From positions 736,063 to 800,062 of the forward strand of contig NZ_LMGT01000001.1 in NCBI RefSeq assembly GCF_001427825.1: a stretch of 64,000 nt of DNA, in the 5' to 3' direction. This document shows, piece after piece, positions 20,615-29,818 of the stretch. The stretch is from Brevundimonas sp. Root608 (GTDB taxonomy: Bacteria > Pseudomonadota > Alphaproteobacteria > Caulobacterales > Caulobacteraceae). The stretch's first letter is position 1, and each line of letters begins with the position of its first letter. The notes beneath the pieces are model-generated. The model was not told the DNA's origin. It saw only the letters and a program-made list of their open reading frames with translations, and ran no database searches. Both the position numbers and the translations under genes were made by a program.

Positions 20615-21079
20615 TCAGCCCTTGTTCTCGTACACGCCCGTGATCGAGGCCTTGGCCAGGGTGTGGAAATGCACATTGAAACCGAACACGGCGCCCGAGT
20701 TTTCGGGCGTCACGTCCAAGCGCTCCGCGTCCACGGCGAAGACGGTGAAGATATAGCGGTGCGGGCCATGTCCCGGAGGCGGCGCGGCGCCGCCGAAGCC
20801 GGGCTCGCCGAAGTCGGTGCGGCCCTCGACCGCGCCCGCCGGCACGGCGGCGCCTTCGGCCAGTTCAGTCACATCGGCGGGGATGTTGGCGACGGTCCAG
20901 TGCCAGAAGCCGGAGCCGGTCGGCGCGTCGGGGTCGTAGCAGGTGACGGCGAAGCTCTTCGCGCCCTCGGGCGCGCCGGACCATTTCAGATGCGGCGACC
21001 GGTTGCCCTTCGCATGGACCTGGGCGTCGGGCAGGGCGCCGCCGTCGGTGAAGCCGTTCGAGGTCAGGGTGAAGGTCAT
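20615..21079 (-). CDS. YbhB/YbcL-type PEBP (Raf kinase inhibitor-like) protein
   Basis: 154 residues, single PEBP domain: FTLTSNGFTDGGALPD, then HLKWSGAPEGAKSFAVTCYDPDAPTGSGFWHWTVANIP with the ligand-pocket Asp-Pro-Asp and His residues, and GPHRYIFTVFAVD. Family members bind small anionic or phospholipid head groups; the bacterial role is poorly known. No signal peptide. Followed after 14 bases by the HD-domain gene, so probably co-transcribed. Confidence 0.9.
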   Translation of the reverse strand: MTFTLTSNGFTDGGALPDAQVHAKGNRSPHLKWSGAPEGAKSFAVTCYDPDAPTGSGFWHWTVANIPADVTELAEGAAVPAGAVEGRTDFGEPGFGGAAPPPGHGPHRYIFTVFAVDAERLDVTPENSGAVFGFNVHFHTLAKASITGVYENKG

Positions 21080-21131
21080 TCCGCAGCTCCGTGATGCCGA
21101 CGACCGTAACGCGGAAGCCGCACGTTCGTCT

Positions 21132-21536
21132 CTAGCTTCGGAACAATGCGACCATCTGCGCCATCCCGCCCGATCGCCGGATCAGCACGCCGACGAGGAC
21201 GGCCGCCAGAAGCCAAAGCCCGACCACGATTACCGCGGCGGTCGGGGAGGCGGGCCGGGCCTGCGCCGAGGCGCTCTCGCGCAACTCTGCCATCAGGGCT
21301 GGCGGAATCAGCCTGATCGCGACCCAGATCCCTAGCGGGACCAGCAGCAGGTCGTCCAGATAGCCGAGCACCGGGATGAAATCGGGGATCAGGTCAATGG
21401 GCGACAGCGCATAGGCGGCGACGCAGCCGGCGACGATCTTGGCCAGCACCGGAGTCCGGCGGTCCCGCGCTCCGAGCCACAGCGCGATGATGTCCCGCTT
21501 CAAGGCTTTCGCCCACCGTCTCAGGGCGTTGATCAT
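21132..21536 (-). CDS. DUF1232 (YkvA-type) membrane protein
   Basis: 134 residues. The DUF1232 core is clear: KIVAGCVAAYALSPIDLIPDFIPVLGYLDDLLLVPLGIW, with the conserved SPIDLIPD-x-IP-x-LGYLDD motif between membrane segments, plus a C-terminal hydrophobic helix (AVIVVGLWLLAAVLVGVLI). Function is unknown across the family. It follows a 43-residue membrane-protein gene by seven bases. Confidence 0.88.
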   Translation of the reverse strand: MINALRRWAKALKRDIIALWLGARDRRTPVLAKIVAGCVAAYALSPIDLIPDFIPVLGYLDDLLLVPLGIWVAIRLIPPALMAELRESASAQARPASPTAAVIVVGLWLLAAVLVGVLIRRSGGMAQMVALFRS

Positions 21537-21543
21537 CCGGATG

Positions 21544-21675
21544 TCAGTGCGCCGCGTCCTTCGCCGCCGGGGTGAAGGCCGAATCGTCCGTCAGCCCGCC
21601 GGCCAGGGCCGCGGCGAAGATCAGCACGCAGACGAGCACGAAGGCCGCGACCGAGAACTGGATCAGCCGCTTCAC
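21544..21675 (-). CDS. Tiny single-pass membrane protein (43 residues)
   Basis: Starts with GTG at 21675 overlapping the purS stop codon (GTGA), which defines the start. The product is KRLIQFSVAAFVLVCVLIF followed by AAALAGGLTDDSAFTPAAKD, one transmembrane segment and a short tail. It lies between purS and the DUF1232 gene with very tight spacing, so it is most likely co-translated. No function recognised. Confidence 0.6.
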   Translation of the reverse strand: MKRLIQFSVAAFVLVCVLIFAAALAGGLTDDSAFTPAAKDAAH

Positions 21676-21908
21676 GCGACCTCGATGCGGTAGCCTTCGA
21701 TCACGGTGTTGGCCAGCAGCTGCTCGCACATCTTCTTCGCCTCTGCGGCCGGGTCGGCGACGCCGTCCAGATCGAATTCGATCAGCTTGCCGACGCGGGC
21801 GTGGGCGACGCCGGCCCAGCCCAGACCGTGCAGGGCTTGCTCGACGGCCTTGCCCTGGACGTCCAGGACGCCGGGCTTGAGAAACACGTGAACCTTGACC
21901 TTGGCCAT
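21672..21908 (-). CDS. purS: Phosphoribosylformylglycinamidine synthase subunit PurS
   Basis: 78 residues, typical size. AKVKVHVFLKPGVLDVQGKAVEQAL and the C-terminal CEQLLANTVIEGYRIEV are diagnostic. PurS bridges PurL and PurQ in the FGAM synthase complex. The ATG at 21908 begins one base after the purC stop, so purC-purS are one operon. Confidence 0.96.
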   Translation of the reverse strand: MAKVKVHVFLKPGVLDVQGKAVEQALHGLGWAGVAHARVGKLIEFDLDGVADPAAEAKKMCEQLLANTVIEGYRIEVA

Positions 21909-21909
21909 T

Positions 21910-22671
21910 CTAGTGCAATCCACCCTGAATCACGGTCGGCATGTCCTTCATGATGCCGAGGCGGCGGGCCACCTCGGTGTAGCTTTCGATGACATTGCCC
22001 AGATCGCGGCGGAAGCGGTCCTTGTCCAGCTTCTCGCCCGTGTTGGTGTCCCACAGGCGGCACGAATCGGGGCTGATCTCGTCGGCCAGGATGACCCGGC
22101 TGAAGTCGTTCTCCCACACCCGGCCGAACTCGATCTTGAAGTCCACCAGGGTGATGCCGACGGCGCCGAACATGCCCGACAGATAGTCGTTCACCCGCAC
22201 GGTCATGGCGAGGATGTCGTCCAGCTCCTGGGTCGTGGCCCAGTTGAAGGCGGTGATGTGCTCCTCGGTCACCATCGGGTCGTTGAGTTCATCCTTCTTG
22301 AGGTAGAATTCGATGATCGAGCGCGGCAGGGGCGTGCCCTCGTCGATGCCGAGCCGCTGGCTCATCGAGCCGGCGACGACGTTGCGGCAGACGACCTCAA
22401 GCGGGATGATCTCGACTTCGCGGATCAGCTGCTCGCGCAGATTCAGCCGCTTGATGAAGTGGTTGGTCACGCCGATGCCGTTCAGGCGCGACATGATGAA
22501 TTCGCTGATGCGGTTGTTGATCACGCCCTTGCCCTCGAGCTGGGCCTTCTTCTCGCCGTTGAAGGCGGTGGCGTCGTCCTTGAAATACTGGATCAGGGTG
22601 CCCGGCTCGGGACCCTCGTAGAGGATCTTGGCCTTGCCCTCGTAAATCTTCTTGCGCTTGACGTTCATCAT
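21910..22671 (-). CDS. purC: SAICAR synthase
   Basis: About 253 residues. Converts CAIR plus aspartate and ATP to SAICAR. Signatures: [44 protein letters not shown] and [17 protein letters not shown] codons at 22671 and 22668 are adjacent; either may be used, and the longer in-frame extension lacks support. Leads the operon purC-purS-tiny protein-DUF1232. Confidence 0.96.
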   Translation of the reverse strand: MMNVKRKKIYEGKAKILYEGPEPGTLIQYFKDDATAFNGEKKAQLEGKGVINNRISEFIMSRLNGIGVTNHFIKRLNLREQLIREVEIIPLEVVCRNVVAGSMSQRLGIDEGTPLPRSIIEFYLKKDELNDPMVTEEHITAFNWATTQELDDILAMTVRVNDYLSGMFGAVGITLVDFKIEFGRVWENDFSRVILADEISPDSCRLWDTNTGEKLDKDRFRRDLGNVIESYTEVARRLGIMKDMPTVIQGGLH

Positions 22672-22939
22672 GACGGGTCCGGGCGGGGCCCGCCGGAAAC
22701 GCAAATCGCGCGGCCAGACGGGGTCTGGGCGGCTTGATCCGGAATCGCGGGCGGGCGGGAAAAAGTCGCGGAACCCTTAGCGGATGCGGCGCCGCGATAC
22801 AAACCAGCGGCGTTTTGGCGCGCCCCGTGGCCGTGTCGCCGCAACCCCGTCAGTTCCGGTTGCGTTCGTGCATGGGGTGGATATAGACCACCTCGACGCG
22901 GCCCTGCTTTCGGCCGCCAGACGGAGCCTCGCGACGCGC
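22672..22939. other. Divergent intergenic region, purC / ATPase zeta subunit
   Basis: 268 bases between the divergent purC and the zeta-subunit gene, so it should carry both promoters. Open frames running through it are extensions of the zeta gene without start-site support. No convincing -35/-10 pair, riboswitch or repeat was recognised. Confidence 0.5.
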
Positions 22940-23263
22940 ATGACCACCTTCGACGATCGGGAAAAGGGCTTCGAGTCCAAATTCGCCCTCGATCAGGAAC
23001 AGGAATTCAAGGCGGTCGCCCGGCGCAACAAGCTCCTGGGCCTGTGGGCGGCCGGGAAAATGGGCCTCAACGCCGCGGGCGCCGAAGAATATGGCCGCGC
23101 TATCGTCAAGGCTGACTTCGAGCAGCCGGGCGAGGAAGACGTCTTCCGCAAGATCGCCCAGGATCTGGAAGGAGCCGGCCTGACGGTGTCGGAAGGCGAG
23201 ATCCGCCGCAAGATGGACGAGCTGTCGTCCGTGGCCCGCGACCAGATCCGCAACGGCGAATAG
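22940..23263 (+). CDS. F1F0-ATPase inhibitory zeta subunit (DUF1476)
   Basis: 107 residues. TTFDDREKGFESKFALDQE at the start, RRNKLLGLWAAGKMGL, then DVFRKIAQDLEGAGLTVSE match the DUF1476 family, shown in Paracoccus to be the zeta subunit that binds F1 and blocks ATP hydrolysis. The N-terminal segment is the inhibitory part. The ATG at 22940 gives the family-typical N-terminus. It is monocistronic and followed by a strong terminator. Confidence 0.92.
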   Translation: MTTFDDREKGFESKFALDQEQEFKAVARRNKLLGLWAAGKMGLNAAGAEEYGRAIVKADFEQPGEEDVFRKIAQDLEGAGLTVSEGEIRRKMDELSSVARDQIRNGE

Positions 23264-23285
23264 GGTCCTCCCAACCAGATCGAAA

Positions 23286-23315
23286 AAGGGCCGCTCCAGC
23301 GATGGAGCGGCCCTT
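23286..23315. terminator. Strong intrinsic terminator, probably bidirectional
   Basis: Twelve-base-pair stem AAGGGCCGCTCC / GGAGCGGCCCTT with a six-base loop (AGCGAT), followed by TCTCGTTT on the plus strand and preceded by A-rich sequence that becomes a T-run on the minus strand. It sits between the convergent zeta-subunit and fasciclin genes and would serve both. Confidence 0.85.
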
Positions 23316-23339
23316 CTCGTTTCAACAGCAGCGCCGTGA

Positions 23340-23960
23340 TTACGGCATCAGAACCGTATCGACGACGTGCACGACGCCGTTGGATTGCATCACATCCGCC
23401 TGGCTGATGGTCGACTTGCCGCCCTTGGCGTCGGTGATGACCCAGGTGTTGTTGGGGCCGGCCGAGACCTTCAGTTCCTCGCCCTGGACCGTGGTCAGGG
23501 TCGCCGTGCCGCTATTGGCCTGGGCCTGCGAGGCGATGTCGGCGGCGGTCAGCCGGCCGGGGACCACGTGGTAGGTCAGGATCTTCGTCAGGTCGGCCTT
23601 GCCCGCCGGGGCCAGCAGGGCTCCGCGGGTGGCCGCGGGAATCTTCTCGAAGGCGGCGTTGTCGGGCGCGAAGACCGTGAACGGACCCGCGCCGGACAGG
23701 GTCTCGCCGAGGCCGGCGGCGGTGACGGCGCTGACCAGGGTGGTCAGGTTCGAGGCCTTGGCGGCGTTGGCGACGATGGTCTCGTTCGGGCTCATGGCGG
23801 CGCCGCCGACCATCGGGTCGGTCGAGGCCGGAGCCGTGGCCGAGGCGTCGGTCGCCGCGGCCTCGGCGGGAGCCGCGTCCTCGGCGCTGTTGCAGGCGGC
23901 CAGCGTCAGCAGGGCGGCGGCGGATACGGTGGCGAGCGTGGCCAGGCGGGTCGGTTTCAT
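23340..23960 (-). CDS. Fasciclin-domain lipoprotein
   Basis: 206 residues from ATG 23960, giving a lipoprotein signal (VSAAALLTLAAC). A short Ala/Thr/Ser linker precedes one fasciclin domain (about 60-205): NLTTLVSAVTAAGLGETLSG, FTVFAPDNAAFEKIP, ILTYHVVPGRL and the closing SNGVVHVVDTVLMP. Fasciclin domains mediate adhesion or stress-related surface functions. Genes of this type often lie near ECF sigma/anti-sigma pairs; one such pair is 30 kb away here. Confidence 0.9.
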   Translation of the reverse strand: MKPTRLATLATVSAAALLTLAACNSAEDAAPAEAAATDASATAPASTDPMVGGAAMSPNETIVANAAKASNLTTLVSAVTAAGLGETLSGAGPFTVFAPDNAAFEKIPAATRGALLAPAGKADLTKILTYHVVPGRLTAADIASQAQANSGTATLTTVQGEELKVSAGPNNTWVITDAKGGKSTISQADVMQSNGVVHVVDTVLMP

Positions 23961-24072
23961 CGGGCGTCTCCTGATACGCGCCGCCCTCGGCGGCGTCGGT
24001 GCAGGTACTGGCCGGGGCGGGAAAAGATGCGCCGTGATCACGATATCCGGCGCGACATGTGACCGCAGGGCG

Positions 24073-24563
24073 TCAGGGCGCGACGAACGGTTTCAGGACG
24101 CTCCACGCCTCGGCCTTGGAGGCGGGCGATCGGGTGTGCGCGGGGCTGGAGGACGGCAGGTCGATGAGGCGAAGGTGCGGTCCGGCGCGCAGGGTGCGTC
24201 GGCCGATTCTGGCGGCCGTCGCGCCGTTGAAGGCCACGGCGCGGAGCCGCGGCAGCCGCTCGATCAGCAGGTTCAGATCCGCCGCCTCCGCGTCACGGAT
24301 GGCCCCGTCCAGGCTGCCCGGCCGGACGGCGCGGGCGATGACGTCCCACAGGCCGACGCCTGCGGCCTGCAAGGCGACAAGCCGGTCGGGATAGGGCAGG
24401 GCCGCCAGATCGACCTCGACGACCCCGCCGACCAGCCGCCAGAAGGCGTTCTGCGGATGGGCGTAATACTGCGCCGCCCTCAGCGAGGCGTCGCCGGGCA
24501 GGCTGCCGAGGATCAGGAGGCGAGTGTCCGCATCGACGACCGGGTCGAAGGCGCGCTTGAGGC

Positions 24564-24567
<4 letters not shown>
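24073..24567 (-). CDS. DNA-deoxyinosine (hypoxanthine) glycosylase, UDG superfamily
   Basis: 164 residues. LLILGSLPGDASLRAAQYYAHPQNAFW is the signature of the hypoxanthine-DNA glycosylase branch of the UDG fold, and DLPSSSPAHTRSP is the second active-site loop. It removes deaminated adenine (hypoxanthine) from DNA. It overlaps the end of purB by four bases (ATGA), coupling a repair enzyme for deaminated purines with AMP/IMP synthesis. Confidence 0.85.
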
Positions 24568-25865
<1,298 letters not shown>

Positions 25866-26002
25866 GGGCCGGTCGTGTCGGTCCCGCGACCGGTTGAGTC
25901 AAGCGCCGCTTGTGGGTGGGGGCCCCGAACTCGGCCATCCGGCGCTGGCGGCGGGCCCGCCCGGGCTCTATTGGCTGAAAGCCGGATATCGGGAGAGGCT
26001 TC

Positions 26003-26653
26003 ATGGAACTGATCATCGGACCGCGTCTGTACTCGACCTGGTCGCTGCGTCCCTGGCTGGTGCTGAAGCGCTGCAAGGCGGATTTCACCGTGCGGGAAAT
26101 GGATATCTATTCCGACGCCGGCCGCGCGGAGCTGGAGGCCGTTTCGCCGTCCCGCCTCGTGCCCGTGCTGAAGGTCGAGGGCGAGACGATCTGGGATTCC
26201 ATGGCCATCTCGGTCTGGTGCGCCGAACGTTATCCCGAGGCCCGTCTGTGGCCCGCCGATGACCACCCCCGCTGGCTGGCCCGGTCGGCGGCCTGCGAGA
26301 TGCATGGCGGCTTCATGGGCCTGCGGACCGACTGCGGCATGGGGCCGGATCACACCATGGTCGGCCCGGACCGCTCGCCGCCGCCGACCGGCGAGGCCGT
26401 CGCCAGGGACATCCGCCGCATCGTCGCCCTGTGGCGCGAGATGCGGACACGTTTCGGCGCCGGCGGGCCTTACCTGTTCGGTGAATGGTCCGTGCCCGAC
26501 GCCTTCTTCACTCCGGTGGCGGCGCGGTTCCGGCATTTCCAGATCGATCTGGCCGCCCATGGCGACGACGGGACCGCAGCCGCCTACCGGGACGCGCTGC
26601 TGGCCCAGCCCGATTTCCTGGAGTGGACGGCGGAGGCGTTGGCCGGGCGTTAA
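26003..26653 (+). CDS. Glutathione S-transferase family protein
   Basis: 216 residues with an N-terminal thioredoxin-like domain ([20 protein letters not shown], then [13 protein letters not shown] with the conserved cis-Pro, and [16 protein letters not shown]) and a C-terminal all-helical domain ending in [21 protein letters not shown]. The catalytic Ser/Tyr is probably in the YSTWS segment. Conjugates glutathione or acts as a reductase; substrate unknown. Monocistronic. Confidence 0.88.
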   Translation: MELIIGPRLYSTWSLRPWLVLKRCKADFTVREMDIYSDAGRAELEAVSPSRLVPVLKVEGETIWDSMAISVWCAERYPEARLWPADDHPRWLARSAACEMHGGFMGLRTDCGMGPDHTMVGPDRSPPPTGEAVARDIRRIVALWREMRTRFGAGGPYLFGEWSVPDAFFTPVAARFRHFQIDLAAHGDDGTAAAYRDALLAQPDFLEWTAEALAGR

Positions 26654-26730
26654 CCGATCCGCGGAACCCGCCCTTAAGACAACGGCGGTATTCCGGATGG
26701 TTCAGAGCGCGGAAGCGTTCGGAGGCCCTC

Positions 26731-26844
26731 ATGCCCATGCCCGTCCAGCAGTCCGGAACGCGCCGTCCCAGCCTGATGGTCTATGGGCTGATGATCGTCA
26801 TCGCCTGTTGCCTGCCGGCCCTGCTGCTGGTCAGCGTCATCTAG
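26731..26844 (+). CDS. Tiny membrane protein (37 residues)
   Basis: ATG at 26731 with GGAGG five bases upstream (26721-26725). The product MPMPVQQSGTRRPSLMVYG is followed by LMIVIACCLPALLLVSVI, a basic N-terminus and one transmembrane helix that ends the protein. The ribosome-binding site and the membrane-protein pattern support a real gene. Function unknown. Confidence 0.55.
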   Translation: MPMPVQQSGTRRPSLMVYGLMIVIACCLPALLLVSVI

Positions 26845-27101
26845 GTCGCGGGTCTCCGCATTCCTGCGGCGCGGGGTCCGCAAGCCGAGCGGCAGGGCGG
26901 TCGAAAACACAGTCTCACCCGTCTCACCCGTCTCATGCGTCTCGGAGCGCGGCGGCTGCACCGCGTCCGTGAGGGTGGGGGAATCCCGCTGAATTCGGTT
27001 GTCAAAGACCGGAAGGCGCCGGTCAGTGAAGCATGGGCCTGCGTCAGATTCGGACGCAGGGACCGACCGAGGGCTTCCGACAGGTCGCTGACCGGGGTCG
27101 G
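26845..27101. other. Gene-free interval with a short tandem repeat and hairpins
   Basis: No gene seen. It holds GTCTCACCC repeated at 26912 and 26921, followed by degenerate copies at 26930 and 26939, all on a 9-base period. Towards the end of the convergent slt gene there are two hairpin-forming stretches, GACCGG/CCGGTC and CCTGCGT/ACGCAGG, which may act in 3'-end formation of the slt transcript. Confidence 0.45.
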
Positions 27102-28772
27102 CTAGTTGGTCCCGGCCATTAGCGGGGCGGACGCCAGATCAATCGCCTGCACCGGAGCGGGCGGCGGCGCGACGTAATCCAGAGCGATGGGCACCCGCGA
27201 CGCGCCTGACGCCACCGCGTCCAGCGTATGCAGCGGCCGGCCGTTCATGCGCTGGTAGATCCAGTAGGCCGCCACGACCTTTTCGACATATTCGCGCGCC
27301 TGGGGCACGTCGATCATCTCGATCAGCAGCAGCGGATCCGCGTCGGGACCCAGTTTGCGCACCGCCATCACCATCGGGCCGGGGCCGGCGTTGTACGAGG
27401 CCGCCGCCCGCAGCAGATCGCCGTTGATCGCCGGCAGGGCCAGAACCCGGTTCACATAGGCCTGACCGAGGCGGGCGTTGACGTTGGGCTGGAACAGCCG
27501 TTCCGGCTCGCTGACGAAGCCCCGGTCGCCGGTCAGTTCGGCGGCGGTCGTCGGCATGACCTGCATCAGGCCATAGGCCCCGGCGCCGGACCGGGCGCGG
27601 GCGTTGAAGTCGGTTTCCTTGCGGGCGATGGCGTAGACCAGCGACCGTTCGACGGTGAAGCCGCCGTCAGGCTCGATCACCGGCTGGGGATAGCGGTCGG
27701 CGTCGATGCGGCGGACGTCGTCGCCCGACCCGGTCACCCGGGGGCCGAGGGCCCGGCCCAGGGCGGCCCACAGCTGGCGGCCCCGGTCGGTGGCGGCGGC
27801 GCGAATGCCGGTCTTCAATTCCTCGCGCGCGTCGCCGCGGCGTCCAACTTCGAAGAAGGCGACGGTGCGCAGGGCGCGGGGCTCGGACCGGACGAACTCC
27901 TCCAGCTCGCGGGCGTCGACGCCGATCGGTTCCTCGACCTGATACGACGCGCGTTCCACCCGGGCGGCGCCGTAGGGCGTCGGGCCCAGGTTCTCGATCG
28001 TCGGCTCCTCGCCCAGCTGACGCAGGGCGATCTGGCCATAGAAGGTCGCGGGCCAGGCGCCCGCGCGGCGCAGCAGCGGCTGGACGCGATCCTGCTGGCC
28101 GGACCGCGCCGCCGAACGCGCGGCCCAGAAGGCGGCCCCCGAGCGGACCCATCCGTCCTCGGTCGGATCGTCCAGCACGCGCTCGAACGCGACCTTGGCC
28201 TGGCCGAATTCGCCCAGCCGGTATTGAGCTAGGCCGACCGTCCACCAGTCGCCCAACTGGTCGCCGAGGGCGACCGCGCCGGTCAGGTCGTCGCGGTTCA
28301 GGGCGACGCGGGCCGCCTTCATCGGATCGCCCTCGGTGTTGCCGCCGGCGGCGGCGATGCTGTTCCAGTTCCTGCCGCCGCCCATGCGGGAGGGCTGGCG
28401 GGGCTCCGGGGCGCCGTCCGGACGGCGGCGCATGGCGAGGGTGTAGGCGCGGTCCGCGGACGGCAGGTCGGCATACTCCGCCAGCCAGGCCGACAGTTCC
28501 TCATAGGTGGCCGTGTAGTCGGCGTGGAACAGACGTTCGAACTCCACCTGACCCAGCAGGACGCGGTCGTTGGCCTGACGCGCGGAATCCCGCGCGGCGT
28601 CCAGATCCCCACGTCGAAGGGCGTCGAAGGCGGTGGTGTAGCTGAGGCGGTCCGCGGCGCTCAGGGCCGTGGGCGCGCGTCGGACTTCCTCGGCCTGGCC
28701 GGCGGTCGCCAGGGCGCACAACGCCAGGGCCAACGTCGGCGCGATGATCGCGCGGCGGAAATCAAACGGCAC
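27102..28772 (-). CDS. slt: Soluble lytic murein transglycosylase
   Basis: 556 residues with a signal peptide. The first 350 residues form a helical superhelix (QANDRVLLGQVEFERLF, LGDQLGDWWTVGLAQYRLGEFGQA), followed by the catalytic SLT domain: catalytic Glu in AIARKETDFNARARSG, then GAYGLMQVMPTTAAEL and AAASYNAGPGPMVMAV. Cleaves peptidoglycan with 1,6-anhydro-muropeptide formation. The C-terminus has a proline-rich tail. Transcribed behind the uracil-DNA glycosylase gene with a 160-base gap containing a TTGACA sequence on the minus strand. Confidence 0.95.
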   Translation of the reverse strand: MPFDFRRAIIAPTLALALCALATAGQAEEVRRAPTALSAADRLSYTTAFDALRRGDLDAARDSARQANDRVLLGQVEFERLFHADYTATYEELSAWLAEYADLPSADRAYTLAMRRRPDGAPEPRQPSRMGGGRNWNSIAAAGGNTEGDPMKAARVALNRDDLTGAVALGDQLGDWWTVGLAQYRLGEFGQAKVAFERVLDDPTEDGWVRSGAAFWAARSAARSGQQDRVQPLLRRAGAWPATFYGQIALRQLGEEPTIENLGPTPYGAARVERASYQVEEPIGVDARELEEFVRSEPRALRTVAFFEVGRRGDAREELKTGIRAAATDRGRQLWAALGRALGPRVTGSGDDVRRIDADRYPQPVIEPDGGFTVERSLVYAIARKETDFNARARSGAGAYGLMQVMPTTAAELTGDRGFVSEPERLFQPNVNARLGQAYVNRVLALPAINGDLLRAAASYNAGPGPMVMAVRKLGPDADPLLLIEMIDVPQAREYVEKVVAAYWIYQRMNGRPLHTLDAVASGASRVPIALDYVAPPPAPVQAIDLASAPLMAGTN

Positions 28773-28934
28773 TGAGGCGGCCCCCTTGAAGCGTTCAGCA
28801 AGCCCGTCTCGACCCGGGCTGTTTCGCGCTGTTCATTCGGTCGTCAGGCGTAAAGGGCGCCACCGCCCCCGGCCCATGTCAAGATTTCTCCCCATTTTGG
28901 GGCAGTTTTGAGTCTGAAGAATGAACGCGTCCGG

Positions 28935-29720
28935 TTATTCAACCGTATCCAGCCGCGCGGCGAGGGACAGCATGTCCGCCCAGGCCTGACGTTTCGCCAT
29001 CGGCTGCCGCAGCAGGAAGGCGGGATGCAGGGTGGGCAGCACCGGCGCCGAAACCGCGCCCTCGGGCAGCCGCCATTCCCGCCACTGGCCCCGCAGCCGC
29101 ATGATGCCCTCGTCGGTGGCCAGCACCGATTTGGCCGCCGCCGCGCCCAGCAGCAGCACCGCCCTCGGCTTCAGCAGCGCGAAGGCTCGCTCGACGAACG
29201 GCGCGCACACGGCCTGTTCGGCCGGCGTCGGCGTACGGTTGCCCGGCGGACGCCAGAAGACGGTGTTGGTGATGAACACCCGGCCCTCCAGCCCGGCCTC
29301 GGCCAGCATCCGGTCCAGCAGCTTGCCGGCCTTGCCGATGAAGGGCTGGCCGCGCTGATCCTCTTCCGCGCCGGGTCCCTCGCCGATGACCAGAACCGGC
29401 GCCTCGGGATTGCCCCGGCTGAACACCGACTGCGTGGCCCCCATGCCCCTGAGGGGACAGCCCTCGAAGGCCGCGATGGCCTGACCCAGTTCCTCCAGCG
29501 TCGAGGCGGCGCTGGCCAGTCGGCGCGCTTCGGACAGGGCGTCGCCCGCGTCGGGCGCGGCCATGACCGAGGCCGTGGCCCTGGCCACCGCCTTGACGGC
29601 CGGCGGCGGGACGACATGGGTGCGGTCGACCGGCGCGTCCTCGAAACAGGCGTCGACCCCCGCGTCGCGCCAGAAGGCGAGCAGGCTTTCGGTCGCGGCG
29701 GCGTCGAGGGGCTGGGTCAT
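28935..29720 (-). CDS. Family-4-like uracil-DNA glycosylase lacking two iron-sulfur cysteines
   Basis: 262 residues from ATG 29720 (a second ATG at 29723). The UDG fold motifs are intact: VIGEGPGAEEDQRGQPFIGKAGKLLDRML, FITNTVFWRPPGNRTP and LPTLHPAFLLRQP. Family-4 enzymes use four cysteines for a 4Fe-4S cluster; here only Cys88 (GCPL) and Cys172 (AVCAPF) remain, with Phe85 and Trp156 at the other two positions. The WRPPGNR variant is, to my knowledge, common in alphaproteobacteria. About 90 extra residues precede the catalytic domain. Confidence 0.85.
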   Translation of the reverse strand: MTQPLDAAATESLLAFWRDAGVDACFEDAPVDRTHVVPPPAVKAVARATASVMAAPDAGDALSEARRLASAASTLEELGQAIAAFEGCPLRGMGATQSVFSRGNPEAPVLVIGEGPGAEEDQRGQPFIGKAGKLLDRMLAEAGLEGRVFITNTVFWRPPGNRTPTPAEQAVCAPFVERAFALLKPRAVLLLGAAAAKSVLATDEGIMRLRGQWREWRLPEGAVSAPVLPTLHPAFLLRQPMAKRQAWADMLSLAARLDTVE

Positions 29721-29818
29721 CATGACGGTCCACACAGGGATAGTCCTTGACCACCCTTGCGTCACCTTCCGATAAGCGGAAAACACCAAGACCACACCGA
29801 CGACGAGGAAATCAGGGC

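Noticed and set aside
26912..26943. GTCTCACCC tandem repeat considered as a CRISPR array
   Set aside because: The unit is only nine bases with no spacers.
26845..27101. tRNA or riboswitch in the gene-free interval
   Set aside because: Hairpins are present but no cloverleaf or known aptamer core was recognised.
28877..28882. TTGACA on the minus strand considered as the slt promoter -35
   Set aside because: No acceptable -10 element at the required distance.
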